Source: Bacilli bacterium
GTDB lineage: Bacteria > Bacillota_I > Bacilli_A > RF39 > UBA660
Direction: 5' to 3'
Length of the DNA stretch: 53,574 nucleotides
Assembly (NCBI GenBank): GCA_017938725.1
Contig: JAGBAW010000036.1
Location: forward strand, 1 to 53,574
The translations under genes were made by a program, and so were the position numbers. Within the stretch, counting starts at the first letter, position 1, and each line of letters starts with the position of its first letter. Below the pieces are notes generated by a model. The model was not told the DNA's origin, ran no database searches, and saw nothing but the letters and a program-made list of their open reading frames with translations. Positions 8,895-16,808 of the stretch are shown here, one piece after another.

Positions 8895-10349
8895 TTATTT
8901 TCTTTTTATTTGTATTAAAAATGGTGAATTAGTATTATCAGTATTATGAAATTCATTATAATCTATATTATTTTCGATTAAATATTTTTTAATTTCTATT
9001 TCTTCTTTTTTACCTTCTTTATGTGAATATAAAACTATTAAAATTATTCCTTTATTATTAATCATTTTAAAACTATTTTTTAGTGCATTTAAAGTACTTT
9101 TATGATTAGTAGTTATTGATTTATCACCACCAGGTAAATATCCCAAATTAAATAATATTAAACTTATTTTACCTATATATTTATTTAATATTCTATTAAT
9201 ATTTTCATGACTTTCATTAAATAAAGTATAATTAGTAAAATCATTTTCATTTAGTAATTTAGTTGTATTATCTATTGCACTTTTTTGCACGTCAAAACCA
9301 AATACATGACCTTTATTAACTAGATTACATAAAAATAGTGTATCATTTCCATTACCAATGGTCATATCAACTACTAAATCATTTGATTTTAGAGTATTTT
9401 CTTCAATTTGTTTAACCCTGTTTAAAATACTTCTATTAAAACCTTGATAAGTATTTCTTTTTACTAATTCTTTATCTATGTTATTAAGTACACCAAATTT
9501 TTTAATAAGCCAGGTAGGTTCAATTAATTCATCCTTATCAGGATCGCCTGTTATCCTATTTATTACTATATTTTCATTTAAGTATTCCAATTGATCGCAT
9601 ACAATGTCTACATACTCTTCTTTAGTAAGAACATGAAAATTTTCTTTTATATAAAGCTTAAGTAGATTAGTATCTTTTAAAATATGAAGCATATGTATCT
9701 TTATACCTAGTATTTTTTTATTTGATAAATATTTAGCAGTTTCAATCATCATTTCTTTAGTTTCATATGGTAGTCCATTTATAATGTGTACTACAACATC
9801 AATATTTCTTTTATTTAATTTTTCTAAGCAATCCTCAAACTCTTCAAGTGTACTTCCTCTATTAATTAACTTAGCAGTTTTATTATGAATTGTTTGAAGT
9901 CCTAGTTCTATAACTAAATCAGTTCTTTTATTAAGTTCTTCTAAGTATTCCAATGCTTCATCGCTAATTGAATCAGGACGAGTTGCAATATTAAGTCCAA
10001 CTACATTATCTTGTTTTAATATAAGTTCATATTTCTTCTTTAACTCTGATAGTGGAGCATAAGTATTTGTATTTGCCTGAAAATATCCAATATATTTTGC
10101 CTTAGGCCACTTTTTATGGAGTCTTTCCTTTACTTCATTAAACTGAGTTAATAAATCAGTTTTTTCTTCGTAATAATCACCTGAACCATGGGAGCAATAA
10201 ATACATCCGCCATAACCTTTAGTACCATCTATATTAGGACAAGAAAAGCCTGCATTAAGACTTACTTTAAAAACTTTGCAACCATATTTATTTTGGTAGT
10301 AATAATTAAGTGTATGATATCTTTTGTTATCAAGTGTATATTTAAACAT
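8895..10349 (-). CDS. fused radical SAM enzyme and tRNA methyltransferase (MnmL-MnmM-like)
   Basis: 484 residues. Residues about 1-300 match the YhcC/YtqA radical SAM family (TIGR01212): CPNIDGTKGYGGCIYC gives the cluster cysteines (C-x11-C-x2-C), followed by GYFQANTNTYAP and IATRPDSI. Residues about 310-484 match YtqB: VVDMTIGNGNDTLFL (SAM motif I), NLGYLPGGDKSITT, and a C-terminal substrate loop. In B. subtilis these are two adjacent genes, reported as MnmL and MnmM, which act in succession to form mnm5s2U at the tRNA wobble position. Here they are one chain. Start at ATG 10349 after AGGTGA; the GTG at 10358 lies in the RBS. A -10 (TGT-TATACT) is at 10372-10367. Confidence 0.82.
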   Translation of the reverse strand: MFKYTLDNKRYHTLNYYYQNKYGCKVFKVSLNAGFSCPNIDGTKGYGGCIYCSHGSGDYYEEKTDLLTQFNEVKERLHKKWPKAKYIGYFQANTNTYAPLSELKKKYELILKQDNVVGLNIATRPDSISDEALEYLEELNKRTDLVIELGLQTIHNKTAKLINRGSTLEEFEDCLEKLNKRNIDVVVHIINGLPYETKEMMIETAKYLSNKKILGIKIHMLHILKDTNLLKLYIKENFHVLTKEEYVDIVCDQLEYLNENIVINRITGDPDKDELIEPTWLIKKFGVLNNIDKELVKRNTYQGFNRSILNRVKQIEENTLKSNDLVVDMTIGNGNDTLFLCNLVNKGHVFGFDVQKSAIDNTTKLLNENDFTNYTLFNESHENINRILNKYIGKISLILFNLGYLPGGDKSITTNHKSTLNALKNSFKMINNKGIILIVLYSHKEGKKEEIEIKKYLIENNIDYNEFHNTDNTNSPFLIQIKRK

Positions 10350-10388
10350 TTCTTTCACCTAGAAATAGTATAACATTTTAATAAATAT

Positions 10389-10417
10389 TTGACAAAATAA
10401 TAGTATTTTGATAATAT
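10389..10417 (+). promoter_or_regulatory. promoter of the alpha-CTD-like gene
   Basis: TTGACA (10389-10394), 17-bp spacer, TGA-TAATAT (10412-10417). It is divergent from the minus-strand promoter at 10372-10367, only about 20 bp away. Confidence 0.8.
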
Positions 10418-10441
10418 ACCAGTTTGAAAAGAGGGGGATTT

Positions 10442-11257
10442 ATGGAATATATAATATGTAATGAATATGTAAAAATAAAAAATTCGATATGTAAACATTT
10501 ATTTAACCTAAATAGTGGGGTATGTAGAAGAAAGAGCGTAGATGATATACCAGATGAGTTATGTACTAGAATAATATATGGTGAGCTTAATGATTACTTT
10601 ACAAACAAAGAAATTCAATATATTAAAGAAATGATTGGAATCTCATATTTTGATGCACTACCTGTTATATCTACTAAAGAAAAGGAAAATATAAAGAAAA
10701 GATTATATAGATTACTAGATGAAATTATATGTAATAAGGCTAGTAAAACTTCACTATATACTTTAGATTTATCAGTAAGAAGTCATTCAGAATTATTAAG
10801 GGCAGGGATAAAAAATGTTGAAGAGTTACTTAGTTATGATAGGGAAAGTTTATATAATATTAGAAATTTAGGAGAAAATTCAGTAAAAGAAATAATCTAT
10901 AGTGCCCATCAACATGGATATAAATTTATTTTTGAACATTCAATTGGTGAACAAATAAAACTATTAAATGAGCAACGTGAAGATAATAAAAGAGATGAAT
11001 ATCCTTTTGGTATTGATAATCTAATAAATGAAAACCAAGGGTTAAGAAACCAACTTATAGATATAAAATTACAATTATTAAATGAAAATAAAAAAAGAAA
11101 AGAGATTATGAAATTACAAGAAAGGGTTATTAGTATATTGACTTCAAATCAAAAAAATGAGTCTACCGACTATTGTATTGAACTATTAGAAAAAATTCAG
11201 GGTTTAATTTTAGAACAATATAATTCATATGAACAGGCAAAAATAAATATAAGTTAA
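10442..11257 (+). CDS. protein with an RNA polymerase alpha C-terminal-like domain
   Basis: 271 residues. Residues about 104-160 (LDLSVRSHSELLRAGI, then LYNIRNLGENSVKEI) match the helix-hairpin-helix fold of the RNA polymerase alpha subunit C-terminal domain, which binds UP-element DNA. There is no alpha N-terminal assembly domain. The N-terminal 100 residues are Cys-containing and unplaced; the C-terminus (about 185-250) is a predicted coiled coil. The RBS GAGGGGGATT is strong. A stand-alone alpha-CTD could compete with or recruit polymerase, but that is inference. Confidence 0.7.
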   Translation: MEYIICNEYVKIKNSICKHLFNLNSGVCRRKSVDDIPDELCTRIIYGELNDYFTNKEIQYIKEMIGISYFDALPVISTKEKENIKKRLYRLLDEIICNKASKTSLYTLDLSVRSHSELLRAGIKNVEELLSYDRESLYNIRNLGENSVKEIIYSAHQHGYKFIFEHSIGEQIKLLNEQREDNKRDEYPFGIDNLINENQGLRNQLIDIKLQLLNENKKRKEIMKLQERVISILTSNQKNESTDYCIELLEKIQGLILEQYNSYEQAKINIS

Positions 11258-11279
11258 TAAAAATAATTATGAAATTACC

Positions 11280-11308
11280 TTGAAAAAAAATGTAAAATAT
11301 ATTATACT
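11280..11308 (+). promoter_or_regulatory. promoter of the leucine T-box operon
   Basis: TTGAAA (11280-11285), 17-bp spacer, TATACT (11303-11308). Confidence 0.7.
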
Positions 11309-11313
11309 TAAAA

Positions 11314-11516
11314 CAATGAGCAATGAAGAAAAGTAGTAATAAATAATTTTATTTAAAGAGAGTCAGTAATTGGTGAAAACTGATAGTAAAATATTTATGA
11401 ACTTATTTTGGAGCTTAAACGTAAGTCCTGCGTTAAAGGTTAGAGAGCATAGAAAGTCTATGAACCAAGGTGGTACCGCGCTAGTTTATGCGTCCTTGGA
11501 CTTCATGGATTTTTTT
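11314..11516 (+). promoter_or_regulatory. T-box riboswitch, leucine specific
   Basis: Stem I begins with the AGAGAGTC block (11358-11365), followed by GGTGAAAACTGA. The specifier is CTT (Leu) at 11402-11404, with the usual following A and six bases to the GAGC block, as in the known glyQS leader. The T-box sequence AAGGTGGTACCGCG is at 11467-11480. The terminator pairs TCTATGAACCAAGG with CCTTGGACTTCATGGA and ends in seven T (11510-11516). Uncharged tRNA-Leu should stabilise the antiterminator and raise expression of the membrane gene and leuS. Confidence 0.92.
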
Positions 11517-11532
11517 ATTTTTTGGAGGTAAT

Positions 11533-11883
11533 ATGAGTTATTTAATTTATTTTATAATTTTCTTTGTTGTTATATATATTTTTTATTATATCTTATATGT
11601 TAGGAAACAGCTGAAATACAATGATAAGAAATTATCTGCAGATGTTAGAATATTAGAGTCTTATTATAAAGTTAACGTAAAAAAAATAGGATACTTAAGG
11701 GTACTTAGAATATTAAATTTTACAAATGCATTAATGCTTTCACTTATGATGATGATTGTAATTAATTTAGACAATTATATATATAAGTTTTTAGTATTAT
11801 TAGTTCTTATGATTCCATGTATATGGGCAACATATTATTTTTTAGCAAAATATCTTAAATATTTAGAAAGGAAGAGTGAATAG
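11533..11883 (+). CDS. small membrane protein co-transcribed with leuS
   Basis: 116 residues with an N-terminal hydrophobic segment (about 3-22) and two more in the second half (about 62-80 and 84-106), separated by a basic loop. The RBS TTTGGAGG is 7 bp before ATG 11533. It lies between the leucine T-box and leuS, 2 bp before the leuS start, so it shares leucine-tRNA control. No family is recognised. Confidence 0.75.
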   Translation: MSYLIYFIIFFVVIYIFYYILYVRKQLKYNDKKLSADVRILESYYKVNVKKIGYLRVLRILNFTNALMLSLMMMIVINLDNYIYKFLVLLVLMIPCIWATYYFLAKYLKYLERKSE

Positions 11884-11885
11884 AT

Positions 11886-14285
11886 ATGTATAATTTTAAA
11901 AATATTGAAAAAAAATGGCAAGAAATATGGGAAAAGAAAGAAACATATAAAGTAGTAGAAGATAATAATAAGAAGAAATTTTATATGCTCGTTGAATTTC
12001 CATATCCTTCAGGCGCAGGTCTTCATGTAGGACATGCAAGATGTTTTACTGCGAGCGATGTTCAAGCAAGATATAAAAGAGCTAAGGGATTTAATGTGCT
12101 ATTTCCATTTGGATTTGACTCATTTGGTAATCCTGCAGAGCAATATGCAATAAAGAACCATGAACATCCATCAATTATGACACATAAATGTATAGATGTA
12201 TTTAGAAATCAAGCAAAGAGTCTAGGACTTTCTGTTGACTGGTCAAGAGAAATAAGTACCTGTGAACCTGAATACTATAAGTGGACACAATGGCAATTTA
12301 TAAAATTCTTTAATGCAGGTCTTGCTTATAAAGATGAAAAAGAAATAAACTGGTGTCCTAAATGTAAGATGGGACTTTCTAATGAGGATTCCCAAGGTGG
12401 TAAATGTGTAAGATGTGATACACAAGTTGAAAAAAAACTTAAAAATCAGTGGATGCTTAGAATGAAAGATTATTCAGAAAAACTAATAGATGGATTAGAA
12501 GATACTGAAATACTTGATAAAGTTAAAACTGCACAGATAAACTGGATTGGTAAGTCTATTGGAGCGCATGTTGACTTTAAAATAAAAGAAATAGATGATA
12601 AACTAACTGTATTTACAACTAGGTGTGATACTTTATTTGGTGCGACATTTATGGTTATATCACCTGAACATCCAATTATAAGTAAGTATGAGGATATAAT
12701 AAAAAATATTGATATGGTAAAAAAATATCAGGATGAGGCAAAATCTAAATCAGATATTGAAAGAACAGATATGACTAAGGAAAAAACTGGTGTTAAAATA
12801 GATGGCCTTACCGCTATAAATCCAGTTAATAATAAAGAAATACCTATATATATTAGTGATTATGTATTAATGGGATATGGAACTGGTGCGATTATGGCAG
12901 TTCCAGCACATGATACAAGAGACTACGAATTTGCTAAGAAGTTTGGTATTGATATTATTCCAGTATTAGAAGGTGGAAATATAGAAAAAGAAGCCTATAT
13001 AGAAGACGGAGTACATATTAATTCAGGATTTCTTGATGGTTTAAATAAAGAAGAAGCACTAAATAAAATGTATAAATATTTAGAGGATAATAAAATAGGT
13101 TCTAAATTTACAAATTATAAACTACAAGATTGGATATTTAGTAGACAAAGATTCTGGGGAGAACCAATTCCAATGGTTCATTGTGATAAATGTGGCTGGG
13201 TACCTGTAAATGAAGAAGAATTACCAGTTGTTCTACCAAATGTAGAAAGTTATGAACCTACTAAGGATGGTGAGAGTCCATTATCACTTTTAGATGACTT
13301 TGTAAATACAACTTGTCCAAAATGCGGAGCGCCTGCAAAAAGAGAAACAGATACTATGCCTAACTGGGCAGGATCTTGTTGGTATTTTTTAAGGTATATG
13401 GATGCTAACAATGATAAAGAATTTGCTTCAAAAGATAAAATGAATTACTGGGGACAAGTAGATCTTTACGATGGAGGTATGGAGCATGCGACTCGTCATT
13501 TATTATATGCTAGATTTTGGAATATATTTCTTCATGAACAAGGTCTAGTACCATATAGTGAACCATTTTATAAGAGAATTGCTCATGGTATGATACTTGC
13601 ATCAGATGGAAGTAAGATGAGTAAGTCAAAAGGAAATGTAGTAGATCCTACTTTGATGATTAATGAATATGGAGCTGATGCATTAAGACTATATGAGATG
13701 TTTATTGGTGATTATTCAAAAGATGCGGCTTGGAATGAAGATTCACTTAATGGATGTGCTAAATTTTTGGATAGAGTATATAACTTAAGTAATATAGTAA
13801 CTGATGAAGATATTATTTCAAAAGAAAATGAAAAGATTATAAATAAAGGTATTAAAAAAGTTAGTGAAGACATTGAAAACTTAAAATATAATACAGCAGT
13901 ATCAACGCTTATGACTATGCTTAATGAATTTAATGCAAATAAAAAAATTACTAAAAAGGAATATAGAATATTTTTACAATTACTAAATCCATTTGCTCCT
14001 CATATAACTGAAGAGTTAAATCAAATGATTGGATTTGATAAAGAATTATCTACTATTTCTTGGCCTAGCTACGATGAAAGTAAATTAAAGGATGATACGT
14101 ATGAGATGGTTGTTCAGGTAAATGGAAAAGTGAGAGGTAAAATAGAAGTTTCTACAGATACTACGGAGGAAGAAATGAAAAAACTTTCTAAAGAAATAGA
14201 TAATGTTAAAAACTATATTGATGGAAAAGAAATAGTTAAAGAAGTAGTTGTACCTAAAAAACTAGTAAGTATAGTTGTAAAATAA
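11886..14285 (+). CDS. leuS: leucyl-tRNA synthetase
   Basis: 799 residues, the usual length of bacterial LeuRS. It attaches leucine to tRNA-Leu. The HIGH-type motif is in YPSGAGLHVGHARCFT (about residue 39 on). The CP1 editing domain carries the threonine-rich TTRCDTLFGATF. A zinc-binding knuckle (CDKCGW and CPKCGAP) is present. The KMSKS motif is GSKMSKSKGN. The anticodon-binding domain and the C-terminal VNGKVRGKI domain are intact. It is controlled by the upstream leucine T-box. Confidence 0.97.
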   Translation: MYNFKNIEKKWQEIWEKKETYKVVEDNNKKKFYMLVEFPYPSGAGLHVGHARCFTASDVQARYKRAKGFNVLFPFGFDSFGNPAEQYAIKNHEHPSIMTHKCIDVFRNQAKSLGLSVDWSREISTCEPEYYKWTQWQFIKFFNAGLAYKDEKEINWCPKCKMGLSNEDSQGGKCVRCDTQVEKKLKNQWMLRMKDYSEKLIDGLEDTEILDKVKTAQINWIGKSIGAHVDFKIKEIDDKLTVFTTRCDTLFGATFMVISPEHPIISKYEDIIKNIDMVKKYQDEAKSKSDIERTDMTKEKTGVKIDGLTAINPVNNKEIPIYISDYVLMGYGTGAIMAVPAHDTRDYEFAKKFGIDIIPVLEGGNIEKEAYIEDGVHINSGFLDGLNKEEALNKMYKYLEDNKIGSKFTNYKLQDWIFSRQRFWGEPIPMVHCDKCGWVPVNEEELPVVLPNVESYEPTKDGESPLSLLDDFVNTTCPKCGAPAKRETDTMPNWAGSCWYFLRYMDANNDKEFASKDKMNYWGQVDLYDGGMEHATRHLLYARFWNIFLHEQGLVPYSEPFYKRIAHGMILASDGSKMSKSKGNVVDPTLMINEYGADALRLYEMFIGDYSKDAAWNEDSLNGCAKFLDRVYNLSNIVTDEDIISKENEKIINKGIKKVSEDIENLKYNTAVSTLMTMLNEFNANKKITKKEYRIFLQLLNPFAPHITEELNQMIGFDKELSTISWPSYDESKLKDDTYEMVVQVNGKVRGKIEVSTDTTEEEMKKLSKEIDNVKNYIDGKEIVKEVVVPKKLVSIVVK

Positions 14286-14309
14286 TTAATTTTATGCTAT
14301 AATGTATAC

Positions 14310-14421
14310 AGATGAAGGAAACTTCATAAAATAAAAAAGGATACATTTGATTGATGGAATCAGATGTTATCCCTTATTGGATTGCATCTGAAATCAACTT
14401 AGGTTGAAATCAGATGTTTTT
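14310..14421 (+). ncRNA. putative antitoxin RNA of type I TA-like locus 1
   Basis: Promoter TTGTAA (14275-14280, inside the end of leuS), 17 bp, TGC-TATAAT (14298-14303). The RNA would start near 14310 with a hairpin ATGAAG-GAAA-CTTCAT (a GNRA tetraloop), then ATAAAATAAAAAAGG. It ends at a strong hairpin (CATCTGA..TCAAC / GTTGA..TCAGATG, 14385-14416) with five T. It is convergent with and antisense to the 3' part of the toxin transcript. Locus 2 (52152-52266) has the same 5' hairpin and A-rich block. No transcript data are available. Confidence 0.65.
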
Positions 14422-14571
14422 ATTATTTCAAGAGTAATAAAATTACTATTAAAAGTAATAGTAGTATTATAATAAATAGAGCTTTTTCTCTTTTTGTCAT
14501 AAATACCACCACCTTTCCTTTATCAAATGATATTAGAAAGGGAAAGCACCTGATATATTTCAAATGTATCC
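14339..14571. repeat. inverted repeat bounding TA-like locus 1
   Basis: GGATACATTTGA at 14339-14350 is repeated perfectly in inverse at 14560-14571. The right copy is the exact predicted 5' end of the toxin mRNA. The left copy, in that mRNA, is its 3' end directly before TTTTTTATTTT. The mRNA ends can therefore pair over 12 bp. Confidence 0.85.
14423..14500 (-). CDS. 25-residue hydrophobic peptide, putative type I toxin
   Basis: ATG at 14500, stop at 14423. The peptide is MTKREKALF, then an unbroken run of Ile, Leu and Val (residues 9-24), then a final Lys: a single membrane helix with a positively charged N-terminus, like known type I toxins. A very strong RBS, AAAGGTGGTGG (about 14517-14507), is partly held in a 5'UTR hairpin (CTTTCCcTTT / AAAGGAAAG). 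The promoter is TTGTAT (14606-14601), 17 bp, TATAAT (14583-14578), with a predicted start at 14571. Confidence 0.7.
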   Translation of the reverse strand: MTKREKALFIIILLLLLIVILLLLK

Positions 14572-14813
14572 AAAATAATTATATCAAACATTTGTTTGAC
14601 ATACAACGTTTTATGTAAAAGTTTCTTAATAATTATATAATTGATGAATTATATAAATTAATGCTACAAAATTCAAAACTAATGTATGGTGCAAAAGTAG
14701 GATTAATAATACCATATGATTTAAACTTAATAAATGGTGTAATTAATGATACATAATATACAAAATAGTATATTATTTTTATTTCTTTGATATAATTGTA
14801 TTAGGTGATAAGT

Positions 14814-15461
14814 ATGTCAAAAATAAAAATACCAAAATATAATTTAGCAGAGGAACTAATTAGTTCAATATCTCATGGCATAGGTGCAGGTCTTAGTATA
14901 TGGTGCTTAGTACTTTTAATATTAAAAGCATCAAAGATAGGATCACTCGAAGTTGTTACAGTTACACTTTTTGGGACTACTATGGTATTACTTTATACAA
15001 TGTCTTGTATTTATCATGCATTATCTAGAAATGTATGTGCAAAGAAGGTATTTAGGATACTTGATCATTGTAATGTATTTTTACTTGTTTTTGGAACAAT
15101 TATCCCTGTTTCACTTGTTGGTATACAGGGTATGCTTGGGTGGATATTCTTTGTAGTAGTGGCAATTGTAACTATTGTTGGAATAGCATTATCTGCAATT
15201 AATGTTGATAAGTATCAGGTCATGGAAGTAATATGTCATCTTATAAATGGATGGAGTGTAGTATTTTTTGCAAAACCATTAATATCAAATATAGGTACTA
15301 CTGGATTTTTATTTATTATATTAGGAGGGGTAATGTATTCTTTGGGTTCTATACTTTATGGGGTAGGATCAAGAAAAAAATATGTTCATTCAATATTCCA
15401 TTTCTTTTGTTTAGCGGGAACATTATTTCATTTTCTTTCAATATATTTGTACATTTTATAA
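14814..15461 (+). CDS. hemolysin III family membrane protein
   Basis: 215 residues with seven hydrophobic segments. It has the PAQR/HlyIII signature: EELISSISHGIG at the N-terminus, the Ser/His motif SCIYHAL, an LDH motif, and the closing HSIFHFFCLAGTLFHF. These conserved His, Asp and Ser residues form a metal site in the superfamily; hydrolase activity on lipid substrates is proposed for it. The haemolysin name is historical and toxicity should not be assumed. Start ATG 14814 after AGGTGAT. It is monocistronic. Confidence 0.88.
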   Translation: MSKIKIPKYNLAEELISSISHGIGAGLSIWCLVLLILKASKIGSLEVVTVTLFGTTMVLLYTMSCIYHALSRNVCAKKVFRILDHCNVFLLVFGTIIPVSLVGIQGMLGWIFFVVVAIVTIVGIALSAINVDKYQVMEVICHLINGWSVVFFAKPLISNIGTTGFLFIILGGVMYSLGSILYGVGSRKKYVHSIFHFFCLAGTLFHFLSIYLYIL

Positions 15462-15480
15462 AAAAATGAATAAATTTTGG

Positions 15481-15509
15481 TTGACAAAATAAAATAGTAA
15501 TGATATCAT
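15481..15509 (+). promoter_or_regulatory. tRNA-Asn promoter
   Basis: TTGACA (15481-15486), 17 bp, TGA-TATCAT (15504-15509), about 20 bp before the tRNA. Confidence 0.8.
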
Positions 15510-15530
15510 TGTTTATGTCAACTGATATGT

Positions 15531-15606
15531 GCTCGATTAGCTCAGTTGGTAGAGCAAACGGCTGTTAACCGTTGGGTCGTAGGTTCGAGTCCTACATCGA
15601 GCGCCA
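15531..15606 (+). tRNA. tRNA-Asn(GTT)
   Basis: A complete cloverleaf with acceptor GCTCGAT / ATCGAGC, anticodon GTT at 15564-15566, T-arm GTAGG-TTCGAGT-CCTAC, and an encoded CCA. It is the likely substrate of the Asp-to-Asn amidation route encoded 1.2 kb downstream. Confidence 0.97.
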
Positions 15607-15615
15607 TTTGATATT

Positions 15616-15640
15616 AAAAGTTCAATTATTGAACTTTTTT
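15616..15640 (+). terminator. tRNA-Asn terminator
   Basis: AAAGTTCAAT / ATTGAACTTT hairpin with a T-rich end. Confidence 0.8.
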
Positions 15641-15671
15641 CTTTTCAATATATAATAATATTGGTGGTAAG

Positions 15672-16028
15672 ATGAAATATTTATTTATATAATATCCAAA
15701 ATGCACGACATGTAAAAATGCTAAAAAATATTTAGATGATAATAATATTTTTTATATTGATAGAAATATAAAAGAAGATAATCCTACTTATGATGAATTT
15801 ATTATGTGGATAGAAAATAGTGATTTTCATATTAAAGAGTATTTTAATACGAGTGGGCTTATTTATAGAGATTTAAGTTTAAAGGATAAACTTGAGTATA
15901 TGACTTTAGATGAGAAGATAAAGTTACTATAAAGTAAGGGAATGCTTATAAAAAGACCATTATTAATAAAGGATAATAAAGTAATTATTATTGGTTTTAA
16001 TGAAGAAAAATATAGTAAATTTAAATAA
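15672..16028 (+). pseudogene. ArsC/Spx-like gene with two in-frame TAA codons
   Basis: Read through, the frame gives 118 codons that match the thioredoxin-fold ArsC/Spx family: YPKCTTCKNAKKYL near the N-terminus (the CxxC redox site), FNTSGLIYRDL in the middle, and GMLIKRPLLI with GF near the end. TAA interrupts it at 15690-15692 (codon 7) and 15930-15932 (codon 87). The rest is intact and undamaged, so inactivation looks recent. The RBS TTGGTGGTAAG is preserved. An active member would be an arsenate reductase-like protein or a redox transcription factor; the C-terminal features do not decide. Confidence 0.8.
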
Positions 16029-16044
16029 AATTTGTATAATATAA

Positions 16045-16072
16045 TTGACTTTGATTTTAATAAATATATAAT
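16045..16072 (+). promoter_or_regulatory. promoter of the 16098 gene
   Basis: TTGACT (16045-16050), 16 bp, TATAAT (16067-16072). Confidence 0.7.
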
Positions 16073-16097
16073 ATTTATAAATAAAGGAGAAAGTGTT

Positions 16098-16466
16098 ATG
16101 TTAAAAAAGAAACAGATATTTGTAGGAAAAGTAAAAAAATGTAGAAATTACGATATATATATGAGAGGCAAAGATGAATCAATTGATAATGTTGAAAATA
16201 TAAATTCTTATGCCGTATTAATAAAAGTAGGTAATAAAAGATATATTTGGGTGAATATGCTTAATTTCTTTGAGGGTTTTATGGTTAATATGGGTTATGA
16301 AATTAAAGTGTTAGGTAATTATCCAAAAAAAGATGGGGATTTATTTGTAGATGACAGTGATTTAATACCATACTATGATAATTGTGATAATCAAAATATT
16401 GGTGTAAAGAGATTAAAAACGAAAGTGTTAATGGATTCAAGAATACCTGGAGCGATAGATAATTAA
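16098..16466 (+). CDS. hypothetical protein
   Basis: 122 residues, soluble, with a beta-rich first half (IFVGKVKKCRNYDIYM, YAVLIKVGNKRYIWV) and an acidic stretch DGDLFVDDSDLIPYYDN. No recognised family. ATG 16098 has the RBS AAAGGAGAAAG. A TTG in frame at 16032 would overlap the promoter and is rejected. It is a single gene ahead of the asparagine T-box. Confidence 0.65.
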   Translation: MLKKKQIFVGKVKKCRNYDIYMRGKDESIDNVENINSYAVLIKVGNKRYIWVNMLNFFEGFMVNMGYEIKVLGNYPKKDGDLFVDDSDLIPYYDNCDNQNIGVKRLKTKVLMDSRIPGAIDN

Positions 16467-16504
16467 ATTATATTTTTTTGTGTAAATACATATACTATAT
16501 ATGA

Positions 16505-16533
16505 TTGACATTGAAATTTACTTATGTTAATAT
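16505..16533 (+). promoter_or_regulatory. promoter of the aspS-gatCAB operon
   Basis: TTGACA (16505-16510), 17 bp, TGT-TAATAT (16528-16533). Confidence 0.8.
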
Positions 16534-16554
16534 ATTTTTAGTTAAAAACTTTGA

Positions 16555-16785
16555 TGCAGAAAAGTAATATTAAGATGCTATTAAGAGAGTCCTAGATGGT
16601 GAAAATGGATATAGATATTAATATGAAAGAACACTTGCGGAGTTCATTTTCTGAAAATAGTAGTAGGAAAATGCGCGATAATTGATGCGTTATTCAAAAG
16701 AGTGATCATAGAAATATGATAAACTGGGTGGTACCACGGATATAACAGTTATTCGTCCCTGTAATTGGGATAATAACTGTTTTTT
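16555..16785 (+). promoter_or_regulatory. T-box riboswitch, asparagine-type specifier
   Basis: Stem I has AGAGAGTCCTAGATGGTGAAA. In the specifier loop GAAAGAACACTTGCGGAG, the triplet followed by the required purine is AAC (16630-16632), an Asn codon; no Asp codon (GAC/GAT) is in position. The T-box sequence GGGTGGTACCACGG is at 16726-16739. The terminator pairs AACAGTTATT..GTCCC with GGGATAATAACTGTT and ends in six T (to 16785). Control by uncharged tRNA-Asn fits the downstream AspRS-GatCAB genes. Specifier identity is inferred by alignment to known T-box spacing. Confidence 0.9.
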
Positions 16786-16808
16786 ATATTTTAAGGGAGG
16801 AAAGAAAA

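Noticed and set aside
14310-14571. Classification of the TA-like loci as Fst/par systems
   Set aside because: Fst loci use direct repeats that make the two RNAs complementary at their 5' parts. Here the repeats are inverted and pair the two ends of one mRNA.
14640-14755. Short frame (ELYKLMLQNSKLMYGAK and onwards) before the hemolysin III gene
   Set aside because: No start with RBS and no recognisable domain; possibly a gene remnant, too weak to list.
15690-15932. TAA read-through or recoding in the ArsC/Spx-like gene
   Set aside because: TAA ends almost every intact gene here and no recoding signal is seen. A pseudogene is simpler.
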